Assembly: GCA_036927565.1 (NCBI GenBank)
Contig: JAYESD010000009.1
Span: 29,844,484-29,908,483, forward strand
Length of the DNA stretch: 64,000 nt
Source: Tuctoria greenei
Taxonomy: Eukaryota; Streptophyta; Magnoliopsida; Poales; Poaceae
Reading direction: 5' to 3'
Shown piece after piece: positions 30,222 to 41,922 of this stretch (positions are counted from its first letter, which is position 1; each line of letters starts with the position of its first letter). Under the pieces are notes generated by a model that had not been told where the DNA came from, made no database searches, and was given only the letters and a program-made list of their open reading frames with translations. Both the position numbers and the translations under genes were made by a program.

Positions 30222-31851
30222 CTTTTGTGTGCTTTTCCACCTCCGCTTGCATACACGGCTTGAGGATCGATTGGTTCACGTTCCCAATCGAAATCTTCGT
30301 CGTGTATCTTCCTAGCCTCCTCCCCGTACTTAGCCTGCAAACTAGGAAACTTTGTAAGTTCAACAATCCATATAGTTATATTTAATATGAATGATTTCTA
30401 AACTTACCAATCGCTCGGCTGCAGCCTGACTGCACCTCTAATGCTGAGAAGGGTCCCTGTGACCTCTCTTCCACATCTCAGCAGGGGTCGGCGGCACCCC
30501 CGTCTCGCACTCCTGTCAATACCTCTTAGTACGAACAATATATTATTAATATATAAACATAAGTTACATACACTTACCATGCATTTAGCTAAATGCAAGT
30601 GGTTATCTTGGCCATGCCTGCTCTTCCCTTCGACCCCTCTGCACTCTCGAGCCTTCCCGGACTTAGCCTTAAACTTATCGCTAGCCCAGTACCGACAAAG
30701 GGCCCGAAATGCATCGGTCCGACCCTGCAACTAGCTCACGTGGCCCTGTGCATAGTTGTAGATCATTAAAAATACCATCGAAGAAATTATCAGAAAAATA
30801 CTTACTACACCCCACGTACCTGTGCATACTCCTCCTCCGTCAAGTGCATCTTGCTCTCTTGCCGGAAGTGTAGCATGTGGTGTTTGTTCGCCTTCAAGTG
30901 CTCATTAATAATTTGAACACGAGCATTCGACAAAGCTTGTCGAAGCACCTTGGCAGTGTTGTAGTGAAACACTCTCCTCACATCCTCAACCAGGCGAGGG
31001 TCGTTCGGGTCCTCTAAAGTATACCTTGCCTGTGATAAAGAATATATTGAAGAGATGTTCATTGAAAGAAATTAAGAGTTAAAACGTAGAAACTATTTTT
31101 AACATACTTACCATAAAATCGGCCCATATGGCCTCCTGAAGTTTGTTGTGCTCCTGGTGATGGACGCGTGTGTAGTCCTCCCACGAAAGAACAGGCACCC
31201 CGTCGATGACCTCGGGATAGTGCAAACGCACTAAGGACCTGAAGACACCGTTCACCGGTCTTTCATGTCTCTCACCGATGAAAGACGTGTCGTCCCAAAC
31301 CCTGTAGATATTTATTGATTCATTACTTAAGTAACCAAAATAAACCAGAATTGAACACTATAATTTTTATTACCTCTCTCCGACCCGATGAATCACGATC
31401 CTTTGTGAAAGAACAGGTGGAGGACTAACAAAGTGAGTCCTCCTCGTCCTCCACGTCTGTTGGGGTGCTACATCAAGTGACCCAGAAGGCTCGTCACCAG
31501 CCGAGTCAAAAGGGTCAGGAACAGAAGGCTTGCCAGCTGAGGGCTGGCTGGCCGAGGGCTGGCTGGCCCAAGGGTAGCCAAGGTCAACTGGTGTCGCAGC
31601 CTCAGAGTCAGCCGGTGAGGACTACAACATTCAAATGATTCATAAGTAAGTTTAATGTTAAATTGAATTTAAAGAATTTGTGGAAAATGAGTGGAATTTA
31701 CCTGTGATGAAGCTCTAGAGCCGCTCAGAACGTGCCCCAGTAGCTGAGAGCATCTGCTCCCAGTGGACGAGGCACCAGCGAAAGCGTCATCAGGTCTAGA
31801 GAGGTAGAACCCCCTCGTCGGCGACACCTTCTTACCCTTCTTTTAAGCCAT
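30222..31851 (-). pseudogene. CACTA second gene (Transposase_24-like), N-terminal exons
   Basis: Reads from ATG 31851 through exons with GT-AG borders: MA-stop-KKGKKVSPTRGFYLSRP (TAA at codon 3), then a QPSASQPSAGKPS-containing exon (about 31622-31382), VWDDTSFIGERHERPVNGVF (about 31303-31110), ARYTLEDPNDPRLVEDVRR (about 31029-30820), FRALCRYWASDKFKAKSGK with KARECR (about 30750-30581), ECETGVPPTPAEMWKRGHRD (about 30515-30410), and REPIDPQAVYASGGGKAHK ending at 30222. The central part matches the Transposase_24 pattern of En/Spm second genes. Several stops (codon 3, near 30735, near 30520) mark it as dead. It continues at 19582 across Copia-2. Confidence 0.75.
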
Positions 31852-31940
31852 CCTGCTTTAATAGATAATCAGTAAATATGCAAATAAGATATACAAAATT
31901 CATGTTACTATCTTCAAGAAAACATTACTTGTAATCAATT

Positions 31941-34224
31941 TCAAAATTCCTTAACATCATTATCATGTGCCCTACTCCTTATACCAGCCCAACAGTCTTC
32001 CATCATGGCATGTTCTAATTTCCGTTTTTGCATATCATCTAGCTCTAAATCTTCAACTTCTCCAACTAATTGATCGAGTCTTGCACCAAGCTCGGCGATA
32101 AAAGTGTCTGGCAACTCCTCTTCTTGGTACACTTCTTTGACGTCTTCGCTATAATGGTAACCATGATCCCCAGGAATATATAACCGCTCATGAGGATTCA
32201 CCTTATATACCACCCACCAAGCACTGAGCTTCGTGCATGGATAAGGTAGATAATACAGTTGTTCCACTTGATGCGCAAGAACAAATGTATTGTAACCTCG
32301 TAGTCGGTCCTTATGTTTCACTTCCACCGTTCCAAATTGGTTTTCTCGAGTTCCATGAGTGCGATCAAACCAGTCACAGTCAAAGAAGACAACTCGAAGG
32401 GTCTTATTTCCAGTAAAAGTAAATTTAAGGATTTTGCTAATGATCCCATAATAATCGGTTAAATTTCCTTGAGTGTCCATTGCTCTCGTCACAACACCGA
32501 AATTTGATGTTGCCGCGAGAGGACGAAGAGCTTCAAAATGAGTTGTATGGAATCAAAAGCCATTTACGTCATATCCACCATAGCTTCTAACATTCACCAA
32601 TCCATAAGATAGCTGCCACAAATCTTCATGGACATTGGGAGTCTGACACTGTCAAAAATGATCGTAAGTTAAAATAACACTCTTTAATAATAGTACCTTA
32701 TAATACATAGAAGACGAGAGAGTATTACATAATCTCAAAACCAGGATAGGAAACTCTACCCCCCCCCCCATTTATTCCTTCTTTTCGCATCACTTCTACT
32801 TGTTTGGCCGTAGGTTGATGCCTATGTGGCTAACATTGTCTGTGGAACTCGCTGAACATGAAAAAACATCTTTTAGAATACATGTGTAGCAAAATATGTC
32901 GATTAGCATAAATGTAGGACAAACACTTACTCGAAGTATTCCTGCATGACTTCTATATTTGCGTACATGTAGAGTAAAGCAACAGTCCTGTCATGTTCGG
33001 ATAGCACATAGGTCGTGTAGCTACCAACGGTAGTGCCTCTCATTTGAAAAATGGAAAGGTCGCTTAAAGTGGGTGTTTCGTCAACATTATACCGCATCAC
33101 CAAAGTATTGATATTGTTTTCTTCCGCAAAGTAGACACTTGAAAAGTATCCTACTTCCTTAAGAGCATAAGCTTCAGCGATGCACCCTTCCACCCTGGCC
33201 CTGTTGCCAACCATTGGTTTCAGATATCGTAGCGCTCTTTCAATGTGATACATCCACATGTATTGCATAGGACTGCCAACTTTTCCTTCGAATGGAAGAT
33301 GGATAAGCAAATGTTGCATTGGATTGAAGAAACCCGGTGGAAATTTTTTTTCCATCTTACATAAAAGTATGGGTATCTCCTTCTCTAACTTATCCATCAT
33401 CCCTATCTTGATTTCTGTAGCACAAAGCTCTCTATAGAAATAGCTGAGCTCGGTTAAAACCTTCCACACCGCATCATCTAGATACCCTCAAAACATAACG
33501 GGTAAGAGTCTTTCCATTATAATGTGATAATCATGACTCTTCAACCCAGTGAGGTTTCCTGTGTTCACATTTACGGCTCGTTTCAGACTAGCTGCGTAAT
33601 CATCTAGGAATTTCAAAGTTTTCATCTATTTCATAACTTCTTTCTTTTCATTCGATCGAAGACAGAAAGAAGCATGTGGCTTCCCACGACTTTCCGAGAT
33701 TTTAAGAGTTGGACGGTGACAAATGTTTGCCAAATCTAGTCTATCTTTGTAATTGTCTTTCGTTTTGCCAGGCATATCCATGCAAGTGCTTATGATACTT
33801 TCGCTCATGTTACGCTCCTGATGCATCACATCAATGTTGTGCATTGGAATCAACGACTTCACATACGGTAGCTCCCAAATTCCACATATGTGATTCGAAT
33901 TGTGTTCCTCTCCATAACATACGAAATATCCAGGATGACCTTCATCAGGCACCATTTGTCCAACATATCCGAAATTTCTGACCCGTTGAGACGCTTTGGT
34001 TGTCCTTTAGTAAAACAGTGTTCTTTCGAAAGACACGCCTCTGCTGCCTAAATATGTGATTTGAGGACAGACAATGTATGTGACAATCGAAGTAAGATAT
34101 TTTGCCTCCATGAGTTAGCCCCAAAGCAATCTGTGTCTGAAGCACATATCGAACGCGTCAGATGACCGTGAGTTCTTCATCAAAAAAACATGCCGTATGC
34201 CAGCAAATTATGGACGGACCACAA
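31941..34224 (-). pseudogene. CACTA TNP2 transposase, N-terminally truncated and frameshifted
   Basis: Right to left: a Transposase_21 part (WSVHNLLAYG at the cut, then HGGKISYFDCHIHCL, IWELPYVKSLIPMHNIDVMHQERN, 34224-33626); a DUF4218 part (IPILLCKMEKKFPPGFFNPMQ split over two motifs, HLLIHLPFEG, YHIERALRYLKPMVGNRARV, EGCIAEAYALKE, 33469-32927); and a DUF4216 part (VVFFDCDWFDRTHGTRENQF, VEQLYYLPYPC, WWVVYKVNPHERLY, 32640-31941). This is the standard domain order of plant TNP2 proteins. The N-terminal transposase-associated domain and the start of Transposase_21 are lost at 34224. Frame changes separate the pieces, and there are stops near 34161 and 32563. Inactive. Confidence 0.88.
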
Positions 34225-35070
34225 ATCTCATTATCATAGAACCTATAGACCCCCACTATAGTCTAGTTAATTATAACATAAATAGGTTATAGTATGGATA
34301 ATTATGTTGTGTGTCAACATTGGTTCAATGATGATTCAATTCATTTCCTAAGGATGGATTGTGCCTAGGCTCTTAAGGTAATTACTTAATATGCTAGAAT
34401 GGTGCTAGGATAGCTAAGTAGCATTGGATCTCTCGTAGACCCAAGGATTGAAGAGGTAGGCAATAGGTGGTGACAGTCCTATCTGTCCTTTGTAATCCTC
34501 CACGTTCGGCTATGCCATAGGCTCTTAGCAGGAGTCGCCCTAGTATTGCTAGGGGTAAGCCCGTGCCCGATGTGTTGAACCACATAGCATAAGTATTCAC
34601 TATTGATCTAGCTTATGGATAATTAGTTTAGACAATGTATATGTACAATAGAGCATAGTAGGAGTACCTCCATAACTCTCAACCTTAACTAACCTCTAGG
34701 ATCCTTTTATGCCCCATAGACTTGAAAGCTTTTGTGTGTGTCACACTACCTCCACTATTATTTTATCCATCCTTACTAGATTCTTACATATATCTTTCTA
34801 CCCTTTCCACTCGATGATTGCTATATCTCTACCGCGCCTTCCTTTGGGATCAAATAAATGACACCCTTGGGAATACTCTTAAGAGGAAATGCTACAATGA
34901 TATCTCCGTGCGCTTGCCGAATTCACTCCGTGATCCAATAGAACCATTAATAAGATTTTTTGACACATCAGTTGGAGACATTTAGTTAATGGTGCGTAAG
35001 TAATACCAACAAGCATTTTTGGCGCTGTTGTCGGAGATGACTTGTTAGTATATCTTAGGAGCCGTCAACA
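34225..35070 (+). repeat. Athila-like 5' LTR, first about 828 bp missing
   Basis: Aligned to the 3' LTR, 34225 corresponds to 63250, 828 bp after the LTR start at 62422. The end ...gccgtcaaca at 35070 is the inverted counterpart of tgttgacgcc at 62422. Left of 34225 is CACTA transposase sequence. Several percent divergence from the 3' LTR is visible. Confidence 0.85.
35020..35037 (+). other. Degenerate second copy of the PBS inside the LTR tail
   Basis: TGGCGCTGTTGTCGGAGA, preceded by aacaagcattt, mirrors the true junction aacaagcatttc-TGGCGCCGTTGCTGGGGA 59 bp downstream. It looks like a duplicated LTR-end/PBS junction. Confidence 0.6.
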
Positions 35071-35078
35071 AGCATTTC

Positions 35079-35096
35079 TGGCGCCGTTGCTGGGGA
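35079..35096 (+). other. Primer-binding site, tRNA-Asp type
   Basis: TGGCGCCGTTGCTGGGGA, 8 bp after the LTR end. This is close to the TGGCGCCGTTGCCGGGGA motif common in Athila/Tat-type plant Gypsy elements. Confidence 0.85.
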
Positions 35097-35160
35097 AGGC
35101 AAATAGATATATAACATGACTAAGTGAATAGGATAGAACCCTGGGTAGGATTTTAGTAGG

Positions 35161-35165
35161 ATAAC
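35161..35165. repeat. Target-site duplication ATAAC of Copia-3 (partner 53826-53830)
   Basis: ATAAC directly flanks both outer LTR ends although they are 18.66 kb apart, which proves that 35166-53825 is one insertion containing a nested element. Confidence 0.95.
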
Positions 35166-36786
35166 TGTAGGATCGAAGAGCACGTGAAAAGCTACCAGAG
35201 GGGGGGTGAATGGTAGATTTAAAAATCTTACGCAGTAGAAACAATTAAACCCCAACCCCTTCGGCAGAAAAACGATCTGTTAAAGAAATCGTGTGTGATA
35301 CTAATCTAAACGTGTTTCACCATGACAAAATTGATAGATATCATAGAGAATCAAGTCATGAAGACAACACAACAAGAATCACTCAAATCCGTCAAGAAAA
35401 AATCAAGTTATGTTCGAAAGATCAAACAAAGGTCAATTTGCTCTACTCGAGAAAAAACAGTTCTGGAACACTGCAAAGAAACTCGTGTAGATCATAGACC
35501 ACAAATCCAATGACCGTTAAATTTTTACAGATGATAGAAAATCAAGTTGTGAAGACAAATAAAAAAGAATCACGTCAATTGAATCTGTAAAACTTGAGTT
35601 ATTGTAAAACCACCGACGAAAGGTAGTGCTGTCCAGAAACTCGACGAGTAAAACTTGTCTGGAACAAGTCGGACGAACAAAGCACAAAAGTTCCTTCAAA
35701 CTACGAATTTTATTCAATAGAACACAAGAGGAACAGCCCCAAAGTCGTGCACCACGAGCTCTGGGCTCCCTTGCTTTTATAACCAGCTCGAAAGCCAAAT
35801 CAACTCAGATCAGGAACCTAATCCTACTCTGTTCACGAATTGTAACTTTCCATAACTGCTTAGGATTCTTCTATACGCAGATAGAAGCGATCTTAAGACT
35901 TCCAAACACCTTAAGAACGTGTCTCACATGCCTAAACAACTCAAATTCGTGACCCACACGAAATCCTATCATAACCAACTCAAATCTTTTCATATTTGAG
36001 TCAAAACCGACTCAACCGCAGCCTGAGTCCATAACCTAGTCGGTTGGACCTTTACGACCAACTCTTTACGTTCACATCTCTTCATCACGTCTCGAAACCA
36101 TGTAGCCACGTCCATGCACTCCTTGCACATGTGCAAACATCTTCCAAAGACGTCCACAATACCTTCACATGCATTATTCTTGATTCAATCGTGCTGCGCA
36201 ACCTCCTGATCAGCTCAACCACAATTCCTCCTGAATTTGGTTGTTGGAACCTCATCTCCTCCCTGAGACTAGTCCAATGGATCCCATCACCAGCCATGTC
36301 TTGAACTCAAGCAACACCTGCACATGAACAAACAACCAATCCATACAAGCCCAAGTCCTCGACTTGACTCAAGTTAGTTCCAAACACAACACTTTACGTG
36401 AGAACCTCACATAAGCATGTTGCAAAACCAAAGTAACACGATATCATCCATGTCAATCAAAAATGCACCAAAGACTTAGCAAATGAATACTAAGCAATCT
36501 TTCCAGAGATGTAAAGCAAGTACAAAACATTGCAAATGAAAAACAGAAGCATTGCGGTCAAGTTCCGGACCTTGTCAGAGCAACCCAGACCTTGAGCCGG
36601 AGCTAACACAAGCTAGTAGAACCTAGCGCTGGAGCTTACCAAAACTAGTATAACCAAGCTCCCGCCGGAGCTTACAAAACTAGCAAGACCGTAATAAAAA
36701 GGTGTTTTGGTGATATTCAAAACTTTTATCATCAAAGCAAGTGTATTCACTACAAGCCAATGTATTTAGCACACATAGGTCTTACA
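35166..36786 (-). repeat. Copia-3 3' LTR
   Basis: 1621 bp. TATA-like TTATAAAAG (minus strand) at about 35775-35784. The U3 repeat array is short (about 36590-36700, four CCGGAGCT-type words), unlike Copia-1/-2. Confidence 0.93.
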
Positions 36787-37794
36787 ATCTCCCCCATGAT
36801 GAATGCATTGGCAACACCATTTAAAATCCGAACATTGGCTTATTCACATAAAAGTTTAGAAGGCAATTTCTCCCCCTTTGCAAATCAAAAATAAAATGAG
36901 AATAAAATTTAAAAATTATCCCATATTATCTCTCCCCCTTTATTATCTCTCCTTATGCACATATTCTCTTTCTCTTCATGTTTATCTCTCCCCCTTTGAC
37001 AATGTATTCAGCAAGTCATGAGCGTATAAACAAATTATCTCCCCCCCTATAGTTGTTATGAGCATATTATAACATACACATATAAACAAAGCTCATCGAA
37101 GTCATACTATCAAGTACCTTACATTATCACATCAATGAAATACATCAAGTAGTGTAAGCCATGCTAGAGATCAAATGTAATTTTGAATTTAAGTGAGTCA
37201 TGATCTCACAAACTTAACTATTTCGAAACCTGAAATCATGACACTAGTTGCTGCATTTTATTATTTTTCAAAGCATAAATTTAGATCATATGGTATTTGC
37301 AAGAGATTATTTGCGCATCTGCCTTATTCTAACCAACCAAGCCAAGCCTATCTCATTTGACAATCAGAAACTTAAGGATATGGTTTTAGTCATACACAAC
37401 TTCTTCCAAGTTCATATCTAAGTGCAATGATAAGCCATCTCAAAAGAAGAAGTGCGATGCATGCATATTCTCTTGATCTTTTCTCAATTTATATTTGTTC
37501 ATAAAAACTCAACATGTGAGTTGATTACTTGATTAATTCTTAATGATTAAAAGCACTTGTGAACATGTAACAAGTTCAAAACAGCAAGAAAGTTTGACCA
37601 TGACCAGTTTTAGTGTAAGTAATTATTCAAATTACTATACATGGCAAAAACTACAAAATGTAGAACACGAGTAATGTAGTAAGAACATTCAGCATGTAAA
37701 AGGAATCACAAAGTCATATATGTATGAAATACTATGCTCATATTATTTTAATTTCAGATTCACACATAGACTTCCCAAGTTTCAAAACTCCCCC
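36787..37794 (-). other. Copia-3 PPT and 3' non-coding region
   Basis: The PPT is atctcccccatga (mutated relative to ...ccttga elsewhere). From about 36797 to 37890 I see no difference from 40925-42010 in Copia-4, while Copia-1/-2 differ at many sites. No ORF. Confidence 0.8.
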
Positions 37795-39324
37795 TCAATT
37801 TAAGCCATGAGGATGCATAACCCCTATTTCACTACGAATATAACAAAAACGAGTGAAATCCAAAGGTTTTGTAAAAATGTCAGCCAATTGTTGTTCTGTA
37901 TCTACATGGTGAAGCACAATGTTTCCTTTTTCAACATTATCTCGAAAAAAGTGATACCTAATGTCAATGTGCTTAGTTCTAGAATGTTGCACGGGGTTTT
38001 TAGCAATGCAAATGGCACTAGTGTTATCACAGAACAGTGGAACACTATCTAGATCAACCCCATAGTCCTTAAGTGTTTGAACAATCCAAAGAATTTGTGA
38101 GCAAGCAATAGCAGAAGCTACATATTCAGTTCAGCTGTGGATTGTGCAACTGAATTTTGTTTTCTAGAGGACCAAGCAACAAGAGAATTACCAAGAAAAT
38201 GACAAGCACCGGAAGTACTTTTCCTATCAATCCTACAACCCCCAAAATCAGCATCCAAAAAAGCTTTCGAAGTAACGGTTGAGGAAGAAGGAAGAAAAAT
38301 CCAAATTCTTGAGTTCCATGTAAGTACCTGAGAATCCTTTTGACGGCTTGACGATGTGAAGCACGTGGGGAGGCTTGAAACTGTGCACAAAGACATACGC
38401 TGAATTGTATGTCTGGTCTTGATGTCGTGAGATACAAAAGTGATCCAATCATGCTTCTATATTCTTTTTGATCCACGGGTTCACCATCTTCATCAAGTCC
38501 AAGTGTTTTTGTTGCTCCCATTGGTGTCCGAAGAGGCTTGCTTTTGTCCATGTTGAAGCGCCTTAGGAGATCTTTTGTATACTTCTTTGATGCACAAAGG
38601 TACCCTCCTTTGTTTGCTTGATTTGCAGCCCCAAAAAGTACGTGAGTTCACACATCATACTCATCTCAAATTCTGAACTCATCATAGCTGAAAACTTGGA
38701 CACAAGATCATGAGAAGCACAACCAAAGATAATATCATCCACATACACTTGAACGAATAATGAGTCATTGCCATGTTTAAGCACAAAAAGAGTTTTATCA
38801 AACTTGCACATGGTAAACTCTTTTTCAAGTAAGAATGTTTTTAACCTATCATACCATGCTCTAGGGGCTTGTTTGAGACCGTACAAGGCTTTGGACAGTT
38901 TGTAAACATGATTAGGAAAATCTGGATTTTCAAAACCCGGTGGTTGTTTCACATAAACCTCCTCATATATGTAGCCATTAAGAAAAGCACTTTTAACATC
39001 CATTTGATATAGCTTAAAACCATTTGATGCAGCAAAAGCTAGCAAAATTCTTATGGCTTCTAATCTAGCAATAGGAGCAAATGTTTCATCAAAATCTAGA
39101 CCTTCAACTTGAGTGAAACCTTGAGCAACCAACCTAGCCTTATTCGTAACCACAACCCCGTCCTCACTTTGTTTATTTTTAAATACCCATTTAGTTCCAA
39201 TTAAAAGTGTGACCTTGAGGTGGAGGTACAAGTTTCCAAACATTATTTCTTTCAAAATTTTCTAACTCTTCTTGCAAGGCAATAATCCAAGATTCATTAG
39301 TGAGTGCGTGTGATATATCTTTGG
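37795..39324 (-). pseudogene. pol: Copia-3 pol, C-terminal part (RT and RNase H)
   Basis: RT motifs YQMDVKSAFLNG, KALYGLKQAPRAWYD and YVDDIIFG, then RNase H pieces DADFGGCRIDRK, and the end IMxPHGLN-type tail at 37795. At least four frameshifts (near 38120, 38300, 38585 and 39205) split it. The N-terminal part lies at 49054-50699 on the other side of Copia-4; the protein reads SFE/PKDISHAL across the insertion site. Confidence 0.88.
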
Positions 39325-39329
39325 GTTCA
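39325..39329. repeat. Target-site duplication GTTCA of Copia-4 (partner 49049-49053)
   Basis: GTTCA flanks both ends of Copia-4 within the Copia-3 pol frame. Confidence 0.95.
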
Positions 39330-40914
39330 TGTAGGATCGAAGAGCACATGAAAAGCTGCCGGAGGCGGATGAATGGTAGATTTAAAAATCTTACGCAGCA
39401 GAAACAATTAAACCTCAACCCCTTCGGCAGAAAAAATGATCTGTTAAAGAAATCGTGTGTGAGACTAATCTAAACGTGTTTCACTGTGACAAAAGTGATA
39501 GATATCAGAGAGAATCAAGTCACTAAGACAACACAACAAGAATCACTCAAATCCGTTGAGAAAAGCTCAAGTTATGATCGAAAGATCAAACAAAGGTCAA
39601 TCTGCCCTACCCAAAAAAAACAATTCTGGAATGCTGCAAAGAAACTCGTGTAGATCAAAGACCACAAATCCAATGACTGTGAAATTTTGACAGATGATAG
39701 ACAATCAAGTTTTAAAGACAGCCCAAAAAGAATCACGTCAATTGAGTCTTTAAAACTTGAGTTATTATAAAACCACCGATGAAATGTAGTGTTGTCCAGA
39801 AACTCGACGAGTAAAACTTGTCTGGAACAAGTCGGACGAACAAGGCACAAAAGTTCCTTCAAACTATGAAATTTATTCAATAGAACACAAGAGGAACAGC
39901 CCCAAAGTCGTGCGCCACGAGCTCTGGGCTCCCTTGCTTATATAACCAGCCCGAAAGTCAACTCAACTCAAATCAGGAACATAATCCTACTCTGTTCACG
40001 AATCGTAACTTTCCATAACTGCTTAGGATTCTTCTATACGCAGATAGAAGCAATCTTAAGACTTCCAAACACCTTAGGAACGTATCCCACATTCCTAAAC
40101 AACTCAAATTCGTGACCCACACGAAATCCTATCATAACCAACTCAAATCTTTCCATATTTGAGTCAAACCCGACTCAGCCACAGCCTGAGTCCATAACCT
40201 AGTCGGTTGGACCTTTCCGACCAACTCCTTACCTCCACATCTCTTCATTACATCTCGGAATCATGTAACCACATCCATGCACTCCTTGCACACGTGCAAA
40301 CATCTTCCAAAGACATCCATGATACCTTCACATGCATTGTTCTTGATTTAATCATGCTGCACAACCTCCTGATCAGCTCAACCACAATTCCTCCTAAACT
40401 TGGTTGTTGGAACCTCATGTCATCCCTGAGACTAGTCCAGTGCATCCCATCACCAGGCATGTATTGAACTCAAGCAACACATGCACATGAATAAACAACC
40501 AATCCATATGAGCCCAAGTCCTCGACTTGACTCAAGTTAGTTCCGAACACAACTCCTTACGTGAGAACCTCACATAAGCATGTTGCAAAAACACAGTAAC
40601 ACGATATCATCCATGTCAACCAAAGACGCACCAAAGACTTAGCAAATGAATACTAAGCAATCTTTCCAGAGATGTAAAGCAAGTACGAAAAATTACAAAT
40701 AAAAAGCAGAAGCACTGTGGTCAAGTTCCGGACATTGCCAGAGCAACCCAGACCTTGAGCCGGAGCTAACAAAAGCTAGTAGAACCTAGCGCTGGGGCTA
40801 ACCAGAACTAGTCAGAACTTAATAAAAAGGTGTTTTGGTGATATTCAAAACTTTTATCGTCAAAGCAAGTGTATTCACTACAAGCCAATGTATTCAGGAC
40901 ACATAGGTCTTACA
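39330..40914 (-). repeat. Copia-4 3' LTR
   Basis: Borders tgtagg...ggtcttaca. TATA (minus TTATATAAG) at about 39937-39946. The U3 word array is reduced to three or four copies (40728-40800). Confidence 0.93.
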
Positions 40915-41922
40915 ATCTCCCCCTTGATGAATGCATTGGCAACACCATTTAAAATCCGAACATTGGCTTATTCACATAAAAGTTTAGAAGGCAATTTCTC
41001 CCCCTTTGCAAATCAAAAATAAAATGAGAATAAAATTTAAAAATTATCCCATATTATCTCTCCCCCTTTATTATCTCTCCTTATGCACATATTCTCTTTC
41101 TCTTCATGTTTATCTCTCCCCCTTTGACAATGTATTCAGCAAGTCATGAGCGTATAAACAAATTATCTCCCCCCCTATAGTTGTTATGAGCATATTATAA
41201 CATACACATATAAACAAAGCTCATCGAAGTCATACTATCAAGTACCTTACATTATCACATCAATGAAATACATCAAGTAGTGTAAGCCATGCTAGAGATC
41301 AAATGTAATTTTGAATTTAAGTGAGTCATGATCTCACAAACTTAACTATTTCGAAACCTGAAATCATGACACTAGTTGCTGCATTTTATTATTTTTCAAA
41401 GCATAAATTTAGATCATATGGTATTTGCAAGAGATTATTTGCGCATCTGCCTTATTCTAACCAACCAAGCCAAGCCTATCTCATTTGACAATCAGAAACT
41501 TAAGGATATGGTTTTAGTCATACACAACTTCTTCCAAGTTCATATCTAAGTGCAATGATAAGCCATCTCAAAAGAAGAAGTGCGATGCATGCATATTCTC
41601 TTGATCTTTTCTCAATTTATATTTGTTCATAAAAACTCAACATGTGAGTTGATTACTTGATTAATTCTTAATGATTAAAAGCACTTGTGAACATGTAACA
41701 AGTTCAAAACAGCAAGAAAGTTTGACCATGACCAGTTTTAGTGTAAGTAATTATTCAAATTACTATACATGGCAAAAACTACAAAATGTAGAACACGAGT
41801 AATGTAGTAAGAACATTCAGCATGTAAAAGGAATCACAAAGTCATATATGTATGAAATACTATGCTCATATTATTTTAATTTCAGATTCACACATAGACT
41901 TCCCAAGTTTCAAAACTCCCCC
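40915..41922 (-). other. Copia-4 PPT and 3' non-coding region
   Basis: PPT atctcccccttga, then about 1 kb that matches 36797-37890 without visible difference. Extra ctccccc tracts at 40998, 41061 and 41166. Confidence 0.8.

Larger units (their letters stand above)
17938..34224 (-). mobile_element. CACTA (En/Spm) DNA transposon, truncated at its 5' side, split by Copia-2
   Basis: The left terminus reads CACTACAGGAATC, followed by about 500 bp of subterminal TTTGCGACGGC/GCCGTCGCAAAT repeats. Two transposon genes lie on the minus strand in typical order: TNP2 transposase (right) then a Transposase_24-like gene (left). The element's right terminus is missing: the TNP2 frame ends abruptly at 34224, where Athila-like LTR sequence begins. 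Copia-2 occupies 19601-30150. The left end is inserted in the Tork fragment after ...cctag; the 3-bp TSD cannot be confirmed without the other end. Confidence 0.9.
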
